Shown here piece after piece: positions 41,278 to 52,327 of a stretch of 64,000 bases of DNA. Both the position numbers and the translations under genes were made by a program. How positions within the stretch are numbered: position 1 is the stretch's first letter; every line of letters begins with the position of its first letter. The notes under the pieces were generated by a model. The model worked only from the letters and a program-made list of their open reading frames with translations, searched no databases and was not told the DNA's origin. Source of the stretch: Oscarella lobularis (Eukaryota > Porifera > Homoscleromorpha > Homosclerophorida > Oscarellidae); NCBI RefSeq assembly GCF_947507565.1, contig NC_089176.1:868001-932000 (forward strand), given 5' to 3'.

Positions 41278-44200
41278 TTACAAAGAAAGACCATGACAGT
41301 AGGACGCGCTACGATTAATGGAACGACTGGTTCGATCCGGAGCCGGATACACAAGCAACTTAATCATTGACAAACTAAGTGATCTCGATGGAGAAACCTG
41401 TTGTTGGTAAAAGCTGTATGATCTTCCCGTTTCTGACTCGCTTTTCCGTCTCATTTCGCACCATCGTTGCACTACGCAAAAGCAGTCAGTGAAATTTGGG
41501 ATGCGTTTTCGCAATAGAGCTTGAATTGTTTCCTTGAACTTGGACGACTTTTTTTCCTTGTCGTTTTCCGCAACAAGCTTGACAAAAGGACAAAGTTGTG
41601 TAGTTAACCTTTTAGCGCATTTTTGGCACTCCTCTCGGTGATCAATCCGAAAAGCGTTCGTATCTTTCTCACCCAATTCTTCGAGTAGTTTATCAATCAG
41701 GAAAAGATATGCGTGACATTCGACAGAAAGTTCAGTGCAATCGGTTTCATAGATGAAAACGGTTTCACGTACGTCAAGAGCTTGGTTGAAGTAAGTCGTA
41801 GCCTCTTTAAACGCAACAATTGCTTTGCCGCGTCTCAACCATCTTTTTGTGTTAGCTTCAATCAAAAAAAGGATTTTTCCTATAGCCAACGAGTTCCATG
41901 CTTTCAAAGGATGTTGACTGCCACTCATCTCCTCATCTATCTCCCTAAGATCCCTCACAGCCAAATTAATTTTCGTCAAATTAGGCCAACCATCAAACAC
42001 TTTGGCTATAGCCATGTGATGACGGACTATAAGCAACGATATCGAATTGCAAGATAAAGCCCTCTGTCCTTCAAGAACCTTGGAATAAGCACCTATACTT
42101 CTGTTAAAGTTACGGTTGCTGAAAAAACATCGAGCCATCTGAAGTTGAATTGAACATATGTCTGGATGAGGAGGGCACTTATATCCGCTGTGCCACAGAA
42201 ACTGAAAGAAATTTTTCGCTTTTTCGTAAAACTGAATAGCTGATTGGCTTCCATCCACATTCTCAGCAACCGCTCCGAGAGCAGAATTGCACGAAGCGGC
42301 AAGAAGTTGATCAGCCAGACTTGATGGCTGTCCCAGTGCATCACGCATTAGAATTGAAAATGCCGAATCAAACTTTTTCTGAGCCATGAGGTGTCGAGCT
42401 TTTATGAGAAAGCATTCAATCAACAGCGGTTCATTCTCTATCTCTTTCGCCTTCTCTGTCGCTCTTGTAAGACAACTGATGTCGTCGTCAGAAAGAACCG
42501 AAGCAAAGCTTTCCAAAACCGTTTCTAACGCTCTCATTTCAAAAAGTATGTAGCTCTGCCAGTCGCCCTTTGCCTCTGCAGCCTTGCCGCACAGTTTGAA
42601 GACTCTACGACGATCGTCTGGCGAGACAACAGCTCTGAGTAAAGGAGCCGCATCAGCAGCCAAACGAATGTTTTCCTTTGAAACGTCAGCAACGTCAAAA
42701 GCATCAGCAAACGTAGACAGTTGTTTGTAATTCGCTCGATTGCTGTCAAACAGTTCTATCGCCTCAACAGCGTTAACTTCGTACTTATCAACGGCTATGC
42801 GCAGCTTGAAACACGTTAGAGTCACGTACTGCAGCTGAGCCTCACGCGGAGCTGGGCCCACTTTGTACTTCCTTCTCAGGTACTGACACACTAAAGTGTG
42901 AAGATAAAACGTATCTACAAAGGCGACGTGAGTAAGAAGGCTGCAATCAACGAGAGGCACCAGGACATCACGTATTGCCTTCTTTCTCTCGAGACAGAGC
43001 AAGTTCGCTGCATCATCTTTGGTAAAAGGCAGCTGAAAGAGGTTGAGACAAATCAGGTGACGTTGGAGAGGCTTCGGTAAAAGAGTGTAAATCGCTTCAA
43101 TCATTACCGATATGCCGTCAAACTCCACAGCAGTGCTCACCTCATCTAGATAGTCAAGGAACCTGACCTGCGGCTGCCTGTCTGATTCAGACATATCATC
43201 CTCACTAAGGCCGCGTTGAAGGCCTGAGATCAGAAGATGAATTGCCATGGGCATTCCACCGCACAGCTTCGCCAAGTGATGAGCCTTCTCTGGCGTTATC
43301 TCCTTATAGTCCTTACTGTTTAGACGTGCTAATATAATGCCAGCAGCCACGTCTACGTCAAGGGGACTCATGCAGAACGGTTCACCATGGGGTTCGAAGG
43401 TGTCAAAGCGATGAGCTGACGTCGTAACAATTTGAAAAACGGGCGCAAGAATCCGTAGAAGACGCCTCAACAGGTCAAGACGAGACTTAACGAGTTTGTC
43501 ACAACGATTCAAAATGATGAGTCGACTTGAAGACGATGATAATTTGCCGACAACTTCCTGAAGCCTCAAAATCTCAGACTCTTGGCCCAATGACAGCTTT
43601 TCGTTCATAGCAAAAAGAATTGCAGCGGCAGCCTTGTTTTCAGTTGAATAAAGCGTCATGTCAACGTAAACAACCGTCCAGTGAAGATGAGCGAAACGAC
43701 GCCCTAGCGCGATAACGAACTGGCTTTTTCCTGATCCGGGCAATCCCGTCACGGTGACAACAGACGTCCCGGCACGGATTTTGTAAAAGATATCATTCAA
43801 CTCCGTCGTTCGGCCTTCAAAGTTGAACACAAGCGAAGGTAGCGGCTTTGGTTGCAATTCGTCTCGTTTTTGGCGAGGACGATGAAAGACATCCGAAATC
43901 TTTCTTGCCAACGCATCGATGTCGTCCACGCCCACCAGACTCCCGTCGACGTCGACGCTTTTCAGTAAGGGCATTCGTTCTCGAAACGTTTCCACGCTCA
44001 CGCCGTGAAGCAATGGAAAGATAGAGATCGGCATTTTGTAGACGGCGCCGATAAGACGCTTCAAATCGGGTTCGGGACGCTCGAGGAGCGATTCGCTCAC
44101 GACGAGAAGCGCTCCGTAGACGATTTCGCCGCGAAGCGCTTCTTCTAGCTTTGTGTACATGTCTTCACCCCACTCAATCGACTCCTCGTCGTAGAACACT

Positions 44201-44307
44201 TTTAGTTTTTCCGTTTCAAGTCGATTGTAGAGCGGTTTGGCGAAGTCCTTCTCAGCAGGATGGGCGATGAGAAGCAGATCGTTCTTTTCTGTAAAGAAAG
44301 AGAGCAT
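41278..44307 (-). CDS. TIR-NB-ARC-helical-repeat STAND receptor 1, intronless
   Basis: A 1009-residue cytoplasmic STAND protein. Residues ~8-135 form a TIR domain (DLLLIAHPAEKDFAKPLYNR, KVFYDEESIEWGEDM, GALLVVSESLLE). A linker leads to an NB-ARC ATPase: FEGRTTELNDI, P-loop TGLPGSGKS near residue 187, a Walker B-like strand RLIILNRCDKL, TTSAHRFDTF and the GLPLA-like motif CGGMPMAIHLL. A winged helix follows (NLFQLPFTKDDAANLL), then a long alpha-helical, TPR-like C-terminal half. The first Walker B acidic position is Asn, while its neighbour at 44541-48080 has Asp. The TIR catalytic glutamate of NADases is not obvious. It is transcribed in the same direction as that neighbour. Confidence 0.87.
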   Translation of the reverse strand: MLSFFTEKNDLLLIAHPAEKDFAKPLYNRLETEKLKVFYDEESIEWGEDMYTKLEEALRGEIVYGALLVVSESLLERPEPDLKRLIGAVYKMPISIFPLLHGVSVETFRERMPLLKSVDVDGSLVGVDDIDALARKISDVFHRPRQKRDELQPKPLPSLVFNFEGRTTELNDIFYKIRAGTSVVTVTGLPGSGKSQFVIALGRRFAHLHWTVVYVDMTLYSTENKAAAAILFAMNEKLSLGQESEILRLQEVVGKLSSSSSRLIILNRCDKLVKSRLDLLRRLLRILAPVFQIVTTSAHRFDTFEPHGEPFCMSPLDVDVAAGIILARLNSKDYKEITPEKAHHLAKLCGGMPMAIHLLISGLQRGLSEDDMSESDRQPQVRFLDYLDEVSTAVEFDGISVMIEAIYTLLPKPLQRHLICLNLFQLPFTKDDAANLLCLERKKAIRDVLVPLVDCSLLTHVAFVDTFYLHTLVCQYLRRKYKVGPAPREAQLQYVTLTCFKLRIAVDKYEVNAVEAIELFDSNRANYKQLSTFADAFDVADVSKENIRLAADAAPLLRAVVSPDDRRRVFKLCGKAAEAKGDWQSYILFEMRALETVLESFASVLSDDDISCLTRATEKAKEIENEPLLIECFLIKARHLMAQKKFDSAFSILMRDALGQPSSLADQLLAASCNSALGAVAENVDGSQSAIQFYEKAKNFFQFLWHSGYKCPPHPDICSIQLQMARCFFSNRNFNRSIGAYSKVLEGQRALSCNSISLLIVRHHMAIAKVFDGWPNLTKINLAVRDLREIDEEMSGSQHPLKAWNSLAIGKILFLIEANTKRWLRRGKAIVAFKEATTYFNQALDVRETVFIYETDCTELSVECHAYLFLIDKLLEELGEKDTNAFRIDHREECQKCAKRLTTQLCPFVKLVAENDKEKKSSKFKETIQALLRKRIPNFTDCFCVVQRWCEMRRKSESETGRSYSFYQQQVSPSRSLSLSMIKLLVYPAPDRTSRSINRSASYCHGLSL

Positions 44308-44350
44308 TAGAGCGTTTTTCTGTTCGATCGGCCTCCCTTTCTGTGCGTAC

Positions 44351-44403
44351 CGGGCGAAGACATGGGACCGGGCGAAGACATGGGACCGGGCGAAGACATG
44401 GGA
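44351..44403. repeat. 18-bp tandem repeat, about three copies
   Basis: CGGGCGAAGACATGGGAC repeated almost exactly three times, 44-96 bp upstream of the start of TIR-STAND gene 1. It may affect its promoter. Confidence 0.9.
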
Positions 44404-44540
44404 AAGTGTATGTCACGTGGTTGTTTTTCACGAGGCCTTATTGAATAATACGCCATTTATTCGCCAATATTTAATTTTTCAAAAAGTCGCGCTAGAATAA
44501 TTCAATAAAATGAGCAAAAGATTTGAATGACCATAAGCAT

Positions 44541-47500
44541 TTAGGCCAAGTCCTGTGACAGCATTGAGGAGCTAGATGAGGCCCGTGGTCGGCGGAACTC
44601 CCAAAAGTCCGACTCATCGCCACTGCCGTCAGGTTCCCCCTTGAGCCTACATATAAGACTCGGCGATTCAGGAGACGTTCCGGCGAGGTCAACAGACAAA
44701 CTGTCGCCCTCTAGTGACTGCTTGCTCACTTTCCTCAATGAGTCGCTAACTGCCTTGGATAGCTTCACTGGCGACGGGTAGATCAACGTGCTCAGTATGG
44801 CCGAATTCAACGAACGTCGCTTGCCGAGGCCGGGGGGAAGGGAATGAGCGCGAAGGGGTAACGGCTTGAAAGACTTCCTCCGAGACACCTGACTGAAGGA
44901 TCGGGTCACGCAACGGTTATCGTGAGTAAAGCTGTTTCTTCGCAGTAAAACAGAAAGACAACCGGTAAAGCGCGTCTCGACGTCGACTCTCTGAAAGGCG
45001 ACGCGAACCGAAGCAATAGTTTGGCACATTTTCAGAAATGCGCGCTTATCACGATTAGTCACAAAGTTGACCATTGATGTAACTTTTGTTGCATTTCTCG
45101 AGTCGAGTTCGGCTTTCAATTCGCAGCACTGAAAACGGTAACTTACCGAATTCTCGATGGATTTTTTTCCAAGCCGCAAAGCCTGAAGAACGCTAAGGTA
45201 AGCGAGACAGTCTATCTTAAGCTCGGAATCATCAACAGCATCAATGGTGAGATTTCCGCACCAATCCAAAGCTCTTCTCAGATGCTCTTCGGACTGTTGC
45301 AGTGCTTCCTTCGCTTCTTTCTGGCGACTCTTTTCCTCGTTGATGCCAAGTCTGAACAAGATCTTCCCGGCGCCCAGAGGGGCGAGAAGTCGAAGAGGAT
45401 GACCGTCAGTCAGACGCTCAACTTCGCTTTCTACGTTGTCCAGCGTCGTGACCGCCTCCCTCTGTACGTCCTGATCGTTGGGAAAGGCGCAAGCGTTTGC
45501 AATGCACTGTTGATACTGTGTCGTCGCCAATGACAATCGATCGCAAGACAAGTCGACCTGCATCTTTTGCACACGACTGTACGTCCTCGAGCTTTCTCTG
45601 TACTTCTCCATTTCAAACTGGCATCGAGCCGTTTGCAACAATATAGCACATGTCTCCGGATGAAAGCCACGATCATCGCCTTGAGCAACTGAGCAGAATT
45701 CCATCGCCTCCTGGTAGACTAAAACGGCCGTTTTGAAGTCGCCAACCTCTTCGGCGGCATTCCCATACGCAACCAAAGCAGCCGACTTTAGCAGGGGATC
45801 CGCAGATAGCTCGTTCTTGGAATGATCATAAATAACTTTTTGAATCAACTCAAAAGCACCCTTGCCTGCAGAGTCAGAGAGGAGAATCTGAACCTCAGTT
45901 ATGCGACAATGAATCAACAGAAGGGTATCGTTGGCGGCAGCGGCACAATTCTCCTCGGCTAGTCGCAATAGCCGCATCGCTTCATCTGTATCCGGTTGAA
46001 AGGTATCCAATATTGCTTCAATGGCAAACAATTGCAGTCGTGAACAGGGACCCTGATCTCCGGCACTTTCAGCAGACTGAGCGCACGATCTCAAAAACGT
46101 TCCTCGAGCGTCCGGAGACAGGGTGGCGCGAAAGAGCGACACCGTGTCAAGAGCGAGTCGCACGTACATCATGCGCAACGTCGACACTTGGGGCAGACCG
46201 TTGAACTTGAAGAGCAATTGAACAAAATTCTCTCGATTCTGCTGAAACAATCGCACGGCTCGTTTCGCTTCCTTTTCGTAAATGCCGGCAATCTTTCGAA
46301 GATGAAAGCAATAGAAGCGACAAAAACGAATGAGCGCGGCGTCGTAAATTGTCGCGGAAGTGCTCGCCGTTTCTCGGCATCGTTCCTTGAGAAACTTTCG
46401 TACAAGGCTGTGCAACTTGAAACGGCGTTGCGGCTGTTGGTCGCACTGGAGCAGACTTCGCCTCTCTAACGGCAGCAAAATCTTATCTTTAACCTCACTC
46501 CGCCCCATGCCCAGTATCTCCGCAGCTTCGTCGTCGGTGAACGAAGATTGGAACAACGAGAGGCACGTTAGCCACTGCTGGAGGTCTTCGCCTAAGGATT
46601 GATATGCCGTCTCAAAGCAAGCCGTCACTTTGCTCTCAGCAGGAAAATTGAGATTATCAGCATAGTAATCCAGCTTCTTTAAAAAATGTGCGTCAGACGC
46701 TTGAAGGTGTTCTAGGAGATCGTCAGGCGTGTAAACCGTTCGAAGAACGGCGCCAATTATCTGTATAGCGATGGGCATACAGCCGCAGAGGCGAACAAGC
46801 CGATTCGCTTGCTTTTTGTCACACGATGAGCAGAGTTGGATGAGAACGCTGCAAGCTGAAGACTGGGTGAGCGGATTGAGCAAAATTTCTTGTCTACTGT
46901 TGTAGCGCTGACATGACGTCGTCAGCACTCGAAAAGCGGAACGAAGAACGTTGAGTAGACTGTGAAATTGGTTTGGTTTATTCTTCAATATCTTGTCGCA
47001 GCCGTCCAGAATGAGAACGGCGTCTTGAAACGCTCTTTGCTTCGTCGCCGACACGAGCTCTTTGAACTCGTGACCCAGCTGAGCCCGTCGATCAAGCGCC
47101 TCCAGTATGGCACTAGCATACTGGTCCTGACTTTGATAATCAGTCACGCTGACGTAGAACACTCGGCGGCGCGGGTGGGCTTCATTGTCACCTAATCGTA
47201 GCCCAGCGGCCGCAGCAAGCGCGCTTTTTCCAACGCCAGGAGGTCCGCTAATAGCCACCGTCTCTGCGCCGCCGTTCACGTATTTGACGATCAGTTCCAT
47301 CTCACGGTTGCGACCATCAAAGCCGGGTGGAAGACCCGGAAGCTGACGGAATGATTCACATCGTGCGGAAGTGATCACCTCCTTGCCATCTGAAGTAGAA
47401 GATCATATTATTGAGCAGAAGAGGTCACATAGAGCTTTTTTATAGCCAGCTCTCTGTAAAGTATGATACGCGCCGTGTTCGCCAAAGGGATCATGGTAGA

Positions 47501-48080
47501 GTGACGTCATTCGTTTTCCCTAATAGCGCATAGCGACATTGGGCTCAGTTTATATAGGCCTCCCTAAAGCTCTCTAAGTGATCCCTCTGGCGAACGCCAT
47601 GCAAGTGATAAAACAACCAATCAGTACATTAAATTTGATGTAAATTGTACATCAATGTCTACTGCATTGGCTGCGCTTACTTTGCAAATATCGAGCAACG
47701 TCCTCTGCCAACGCCTCCACGTCGTGTCGTGAAGCGCTGAGCGCTTGCCTCTGAGCGAGAAGACACTGCTTCTCCCCGAATTCTTTTGCCGTGATACTGT
47801 CCAGCAGTATCGGCAGAATCTTCGACGAGCGCTCGCGTGCGACGCCAATCACGTCGCGGGCGAAGGCGGTATCGGCGAGAAAGTCGCCGCTAACCAGAAT
47901 CAGTACCTTATTCGATCGATCGGCGGCGTTCGTCTGCTCGTCGAAGATCGAACTACCCCAGGGAATAGATTTCTCGTCGTAGAAAACTTCCAGGCCATGC
48001 TCTTCGTGCAGGAGAGTGTGAACAGCCGTGGCGAGTGCTTCATCTTCGGCATGCGCCACCAGCAACACTGCGCGCGACAA
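44541..48080 (-). CDS. TIR-NB-ARC-helical-repeat STAND receptor 2
   Basis: Two exons. 47681-48080 encodes the TIR domain (AVLLVAHAEDEALATAVHTL, EVFYDEKSIPWGSSIFDE, KVLILVSGDFLADTAFARDV), and 44541-47389 encodes the rest; the intron is about 290 bp. The junction gives ARYLQ joined to NGKEVITSAR in frame. The NB-ARC part has FDGRNREMELI, P-loop ISGPPGVGKSALA, intact Walker B AVLILDGCDK, RVLTTSCQRY and the motif CGCMPIAIQIIG. A winged helix (LSLFQSSFTDDEAAEILGM) and a helical, TPR-like region with EVGDFKTAVLVYQEAMEF-type repeats follow. The tail after about residue 960 is basic and Ser-rich with no known domain. The same domain order as gene 1 but with one extra intron shows the pair arose by duplication. 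Confidence 0.87.
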
Positions 48081-48526
48081 ATAACAACGGATGAGGTTTG
48101 TCTAGTACGCATTGTGGAACTCGCGACACCTCTATTCGCCATAGTTGTCACACCACCGCAGTCTCCTTATCATCGCGCTGCGACTACTGCACACGACTAC
48201 TGTACCCAGAGAGCCACCCAGAGATGTAGTACCCTGGGCGGAGGTCGGGGAAAATTCGTTGATTGCGCACGCTCAATACGTCATGGTTTGTTTACAGAAG
48301 GCTCTGGTGAGCATGAGGTCATCGAGGGGGGGATGGATTTTCGTCATTTTCCTTCGCTAAGCAAGCAAGATGATCTCACGACGGACACCCAGGTATAAAT
48401 CGTTTCGACGGTGTTTCGAATCGATACGGCGAATGTAGGCCAACGCATTAGGCTCAAACCATACTAGATATCTATGCTCAAACCTCGAACACACCTAATA
48501 AAGGGTCCTGGTTCGGCCAAAGGACC

Positions 48527-48595
48527 TAGCCTCGGACCAGACCCTCTCAATGCCGTTGTACAAGAAACGGCGTTGAGAGGTCCGGTCCGAGGCTA
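48527..48595. repeat. Foldback element with TAGCCTC ends
   Basis: Arms 48527-48557 and 48566-48595 are about 30 bp each and almost perfectly complementary, around an 8-bp loop. The left arm starts TAGCCTCGGACCAGACCCTC. The terminal TAGCCTC and the AGACCCTCTC core are shared with the hairpin at 20151-20238. Confidence 0.75.
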
Positions 48596-48900
48596 TCAGT
48601 GAGTCTCGATATCTCTCGTATCTATGATTGTACTAACCATAGATCGATTGTCATTTGACCGAAGTCCCGGGTCAGTTGCAGAGAGACGAGCAAAGGGTCG
48701 GCGGCTCCTAGCTGAACACTGACTCTTGGCAACACCAGAGCGACAGACGCTACAGATGCTTGTATATATAGTCACTTCCGCGAACGGCAGCAGTCATCTT
48801 ACCAAACAGACATAGATAGTTCAATTTCACCTGCTGTGCCTGTCTAATGAGCCACCATTCATCCCCGAGCGTTGCCCTGCCATCCCACACAGAGCAGCAC

Positions 48901-48907
48901 TATAAAA
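48901..48907 (+). promoter_or_regulatory. TATA box of the EGF-repeat gene
   Basis: TATAAAA, 65 bp before the predicted start codon at 48972. Spacing fits a short 5' leader. It is the clearest TATA box in the window. Confidence 0.6.
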
Positions 48908-48971
48908 GCCCAGGCACTCCGTATCAACGTTACTCTACCACTGAAGAGCGTGACAGAGTGTGCGAGGAACG

Positions 48972-51900
48972 ATGAAACTTGCTCTCAGTGTCGCTCTTCT
49001 CGTCATTGGGCTCAGCTTCGCTTCGGCGACCAATCAACCCAATCGCCCAGCGGCTGTATGTCGCGGCGCCAGTCCCCTGTTGCAGCCCTATTCGACCTCG
49101 TGGCTGACATGCTCGACCTACAAAAAATGCCCAGGGAATGCGTGGTGCGATTTCAGCCAGGGCCGATCGAGGCCAGGCGTCTGCTGTCCAGGTAAAGAAA
49201 ACCCTCGCGTCGCACGTACGCGTACATGCTTTGACGGTGGAATTGACTCCAGGGTGCAAACTTCCGAGTGGAAGAATCATCCCCGTCGGCGAGTCGTACA
49301 AGAAGTCTGACTGCTCCAACTGCCAGTGCGTTTGGGATGACAGTGAGAAGGAAGCCAGGCTTGTCTGCGCTCAAGTTCTGTGCGCCAAGCCCTCGTGCCC
49401 GTACCCGCAAAAAGTCCGTGGCCAGTGCTGCCCCGTTTGCCCACGACGTAGGGAGACAATAGTCGAAATAGAAATTCTGGAGTACGATGACGTTTCTCTA
49501 TAGCCTGTGCCACGTCTCCGTGCAGAAACGGAGGCACTTGCGTTCCGGATGGAAATAATTTCAAGTGCCAGTGCAAACCTGGTTACGAAGGCCGCGTCTG
49601 TCAGATCAGTGAGCGAGCTAATTAATTGCGTAATTGATTCACCTAAACAAATTCTCCTAATTGCGATCCAGACAGCAACGACTGCAGTCCCAATCCGTGC
49701 CAAAATGCCGGCATCTGCGTTGATCGGGTCAACGATTTCGAGTGCAGATGTCGCAAAGGATTCGAGGGAAAGCGCTGCGAAATAAGTACAGAAAAAGAGA
49801 AGGCGTCTTTATCACTCGCTCACCGTACGCGTTTCTATAGACACGAACGACTGTCGTCCTGATTCTTGCCAGAACGGTGGTGAATGTATTGACTTGGTCG
49901 CCGGTTTTCGATGCAATTGCGAGGCTGGTTTCGCGGGCAAACGGTGCGAAATCAGTAAGAAGACTCTTCTACGTCATCAGGCGCTCCTTTCAATTAAAGT
50001 CTCGCGCTTTTTTGTAGACATCAATGACTGCAGTCCCAATCCGTGCAGAAACGGTGGACGTTGCTCGGATCTCGTCAACGATTTCAGGTGTGCCTGTCGC
50101 CCTGGATTCGAAGGAAAACGCTGCGAAATCAGTACGTAGAACTCTGATAATCAAAGCTTAAATTCACTAAGAAATCGATTTTAGATATTGATGAGTGCGA
50201 GTCCGACCCGTGCCAGAACGGTGGCCAATGCATCGATTTGATCAATGGGTTCAGGTGCCAATGCGAAGACGGTTTTGCTGGCCGAAGATGCGAAATAAGT
50301 ACGCAAAGAGACTAATTAGGTAGACGCGTCTTCTAAATCCGCTCTAAATTTTCAAGACATCAATGATTGCCATCCCAATCCGTGCCGCAACGGAGCTCAG
50401 TGCGTCGATTTAGTCGATGACTTCCAGTGCAGGTGCCGACCGGGATTCGCTGGAAAGCGTTGCGAGAAAAGTGAGTGCATTATTTGGTTTGTATACCGAC
50501 GGTTTTATTTCATTATCTTGTCTCCAGACATTAACGATTGCCAGCGGGATTCGTGCAAAAACAACGGCAGGTGCATTGACTTGATCAACGATTTCCGATG
50601 TGTTTGCGTCAAAGGCTTTTCCGGAAAACGCTGCGAGATTCGTAAGAATCTGAACTCAATCCTACAGAACGACTAATGAAGTTGATATTTTTTTAGCGCC
50701 CAATCCCTGCCGACGTAACCCGTGCAGAAATGGTGGCACGTGTGTCAACAACAATGGCAGAGCGAAATGCGTATGCAAACCTGGATTCACCGGTACCTAT
50801 TGCGAAAAACGTGTCAGTAAGTGCTCTTCATCTGGGTCAACTCACGCACCCTGAGTTGCATTCTGTTTGTGCTCGCAGATCCCTGCTTTCCGAACAACCC
50901 CTGCAAGAACGGAGCCCGATGTTACAGTGTCCTTGGCCAGGCCAAATGTCAATGCCAACGCGGCTTCAGTGGACGATATTGCGAGATCAGAAGTACACTG
51001 ATTGCCTATTTAGGTTTTGACGCTAAAGGCTGGATTTTCTTTAGACCCATGCTGGCCAAACCCTTGCAAGAACTGGGGCCGTTGCCAAGTGTCCGGAAAC
51101 AATGCTCAGTGTATCTGCAAATCTGGTTTCACCGGTACCTATTGCGAAAAACGTGTCAGTAAGTGCTCTTTATCTGGTGTCAACTCACGCACCCTGAGTT
51201 GCATTCTGTTTGTGCTCGCAGATCCCTGCTTTCCAAACAACCCCTGCAAGAACGGAGCCCGATGTTACAGTGTCCTTGGCCAGGCCAAATGTCAATGCCA
51301 ACGCGGCTTTAGTGGACGATATTGCGAGATCAGAAGTACACCGATTGCCTATTTAGGTTTTGACGCTAAAGGCTGGATTTTCTTTAGACCCATGCTGGCC
51401 AAACCCTTGCAAGAACTGGGGCCGTTGCCAAGTGTCCGGAAACAATGCTCAGTGTATCTGCAAATCTGGTTTCACCGGCCGGTTCTGCGAGAAAAAGAGT
51501 AAGCGGTTTGATCAAAGCAGTTTCGTTCACGGAACTAAATGCTTTTGTTTCTCCTCCCAGTCGTGAATCCGTGTTCTTCGAGACCGTGCAAAAACTGGGG
51601 CTCGTGCTACAACGACAACGGTCAGGCCAAGTGCCGATGCAGATCTGGTTACACCGGTCGGTGGTGCGAGATAAGGAGTAAGCGATTTGTGGCAGTTCTG
51701 TCAGTCGAATGCAATTCTGTCTCTTTTCTCAGTTGTGAATCCGTGTTCGTCGAAGCCCTGCAAAAACTGGGGTACGTGCTACAGCCAAAATGGTCAAGCC
51801 AAATGCCGATGCAGTTCTGGTTTCACTGGTCAATGGTGTGAAAAGAGGAGTGAGTCTAAAACATTAGTCTGTTATGACGGCATTCATTTATTAATTTATT

Positions 51901-52031
51901 TATTAGTTGTGAATCCGTGTTCCCCGAATCCCTGCAAAAACTGGGGCAAGTGCATCAATGACGGGGGCCGAGCCAAGTGCCAATGTAAACGTGGCTTTAC
52001 TGGATGGCGTTGTGAGAAGAAGGTCTATTGA
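48972..52031 (+). CDS. Secreted protein with Cys-rich, VWC-like and 15 EGF domains
   Basis: An extracellular, probably matrix or adhesion, protein. A signal peptide ([19 protein letters not shown]) leads to a lustrin-type cysteine-rich unit ([12 protein letters not shown] and [20 protein letters not shown]). A von Willebrand C-like unit follows ([20 protein letters not shown] to GQCCPVCP). Then come 15 EGF modules, one per exon, with same-phase introns of about 45-60 bp. Modules 2-7 have the DxNDC or IDEC start and CxDLxxxFxC pattern of calcium-binding EGFs. Modules 8-15 lack it and share the signature CKNWGxC or CKNGARC. The last reads [14 protein letters not shown] and ends CEKKVY. The tenth to twelfth modules include a fresh two-exon duplication. 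The stop is at 52029-52031. Confidence 0.88.
50787..51474 (+). repeat. 342-bp tandem duplication of two EGF exons
   Basis: Sequence 50787-51128 recurs at 51129-51470 with only a few changes, including the introns. Each unit holds one [16 protein letters not shown] exon and one [16 protein letters not shown] exon. Confidence 0.88.
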
Positions 52032-52327
52032 GCTTACCTTCAAGTCTGCCTGACAAATCCTTTTGTTAGCGTTGATTTTCTTTTGTCCTCTCTGTCTCTG
52101 TTCTCTTTTTCCTTTCTCCAAAAAGCCGTTATGTGAGCGAATCGGTCAGACTAGATTCACATTGCTTTCAACAAATTCGTCGTCAAGAGAGCTCCCCTCC
52201 CCTCAGCTCAGGGCATTTCATCAGCATAGATTCTACTCGTCTGAACGTGCAAGACCAGGCGAACAAGCTAACATTTTTTAGGCCATTTGTTGCCTCGTGT
52301 CTAGCCCGCTTTCCCGTATATCAGGAA
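52032..52327. other. Intergenic gap
   Basis: About 300 bp. It opens with a pyrimidine-rich run near 52075-52115. An open frame continuous with the next gene could extend the CARD protein upstream to 52133, but the conserved part begins at 52328. Confidence 0.4.

Larger units (their letters stand above)
48081..48971. other. Divergent intergenic region
   Basis: About 890 bp between the starts of TIR-STAND gene 2 and the EGF-repeat gene. It contains the foldback element at 48527-48595 and a TATA box at 48901. A second TATA-like run (GTATATATAG) lies near 48770. No coding exon was recognised. Confidence 0.6.

Noticed and set aside
44237-44500. Plus-strand frame with AKTWDR repeats
   Set aside because: Produced by the 18-bp tandem repeat and overlapping the start of a well-supported STAND gene.
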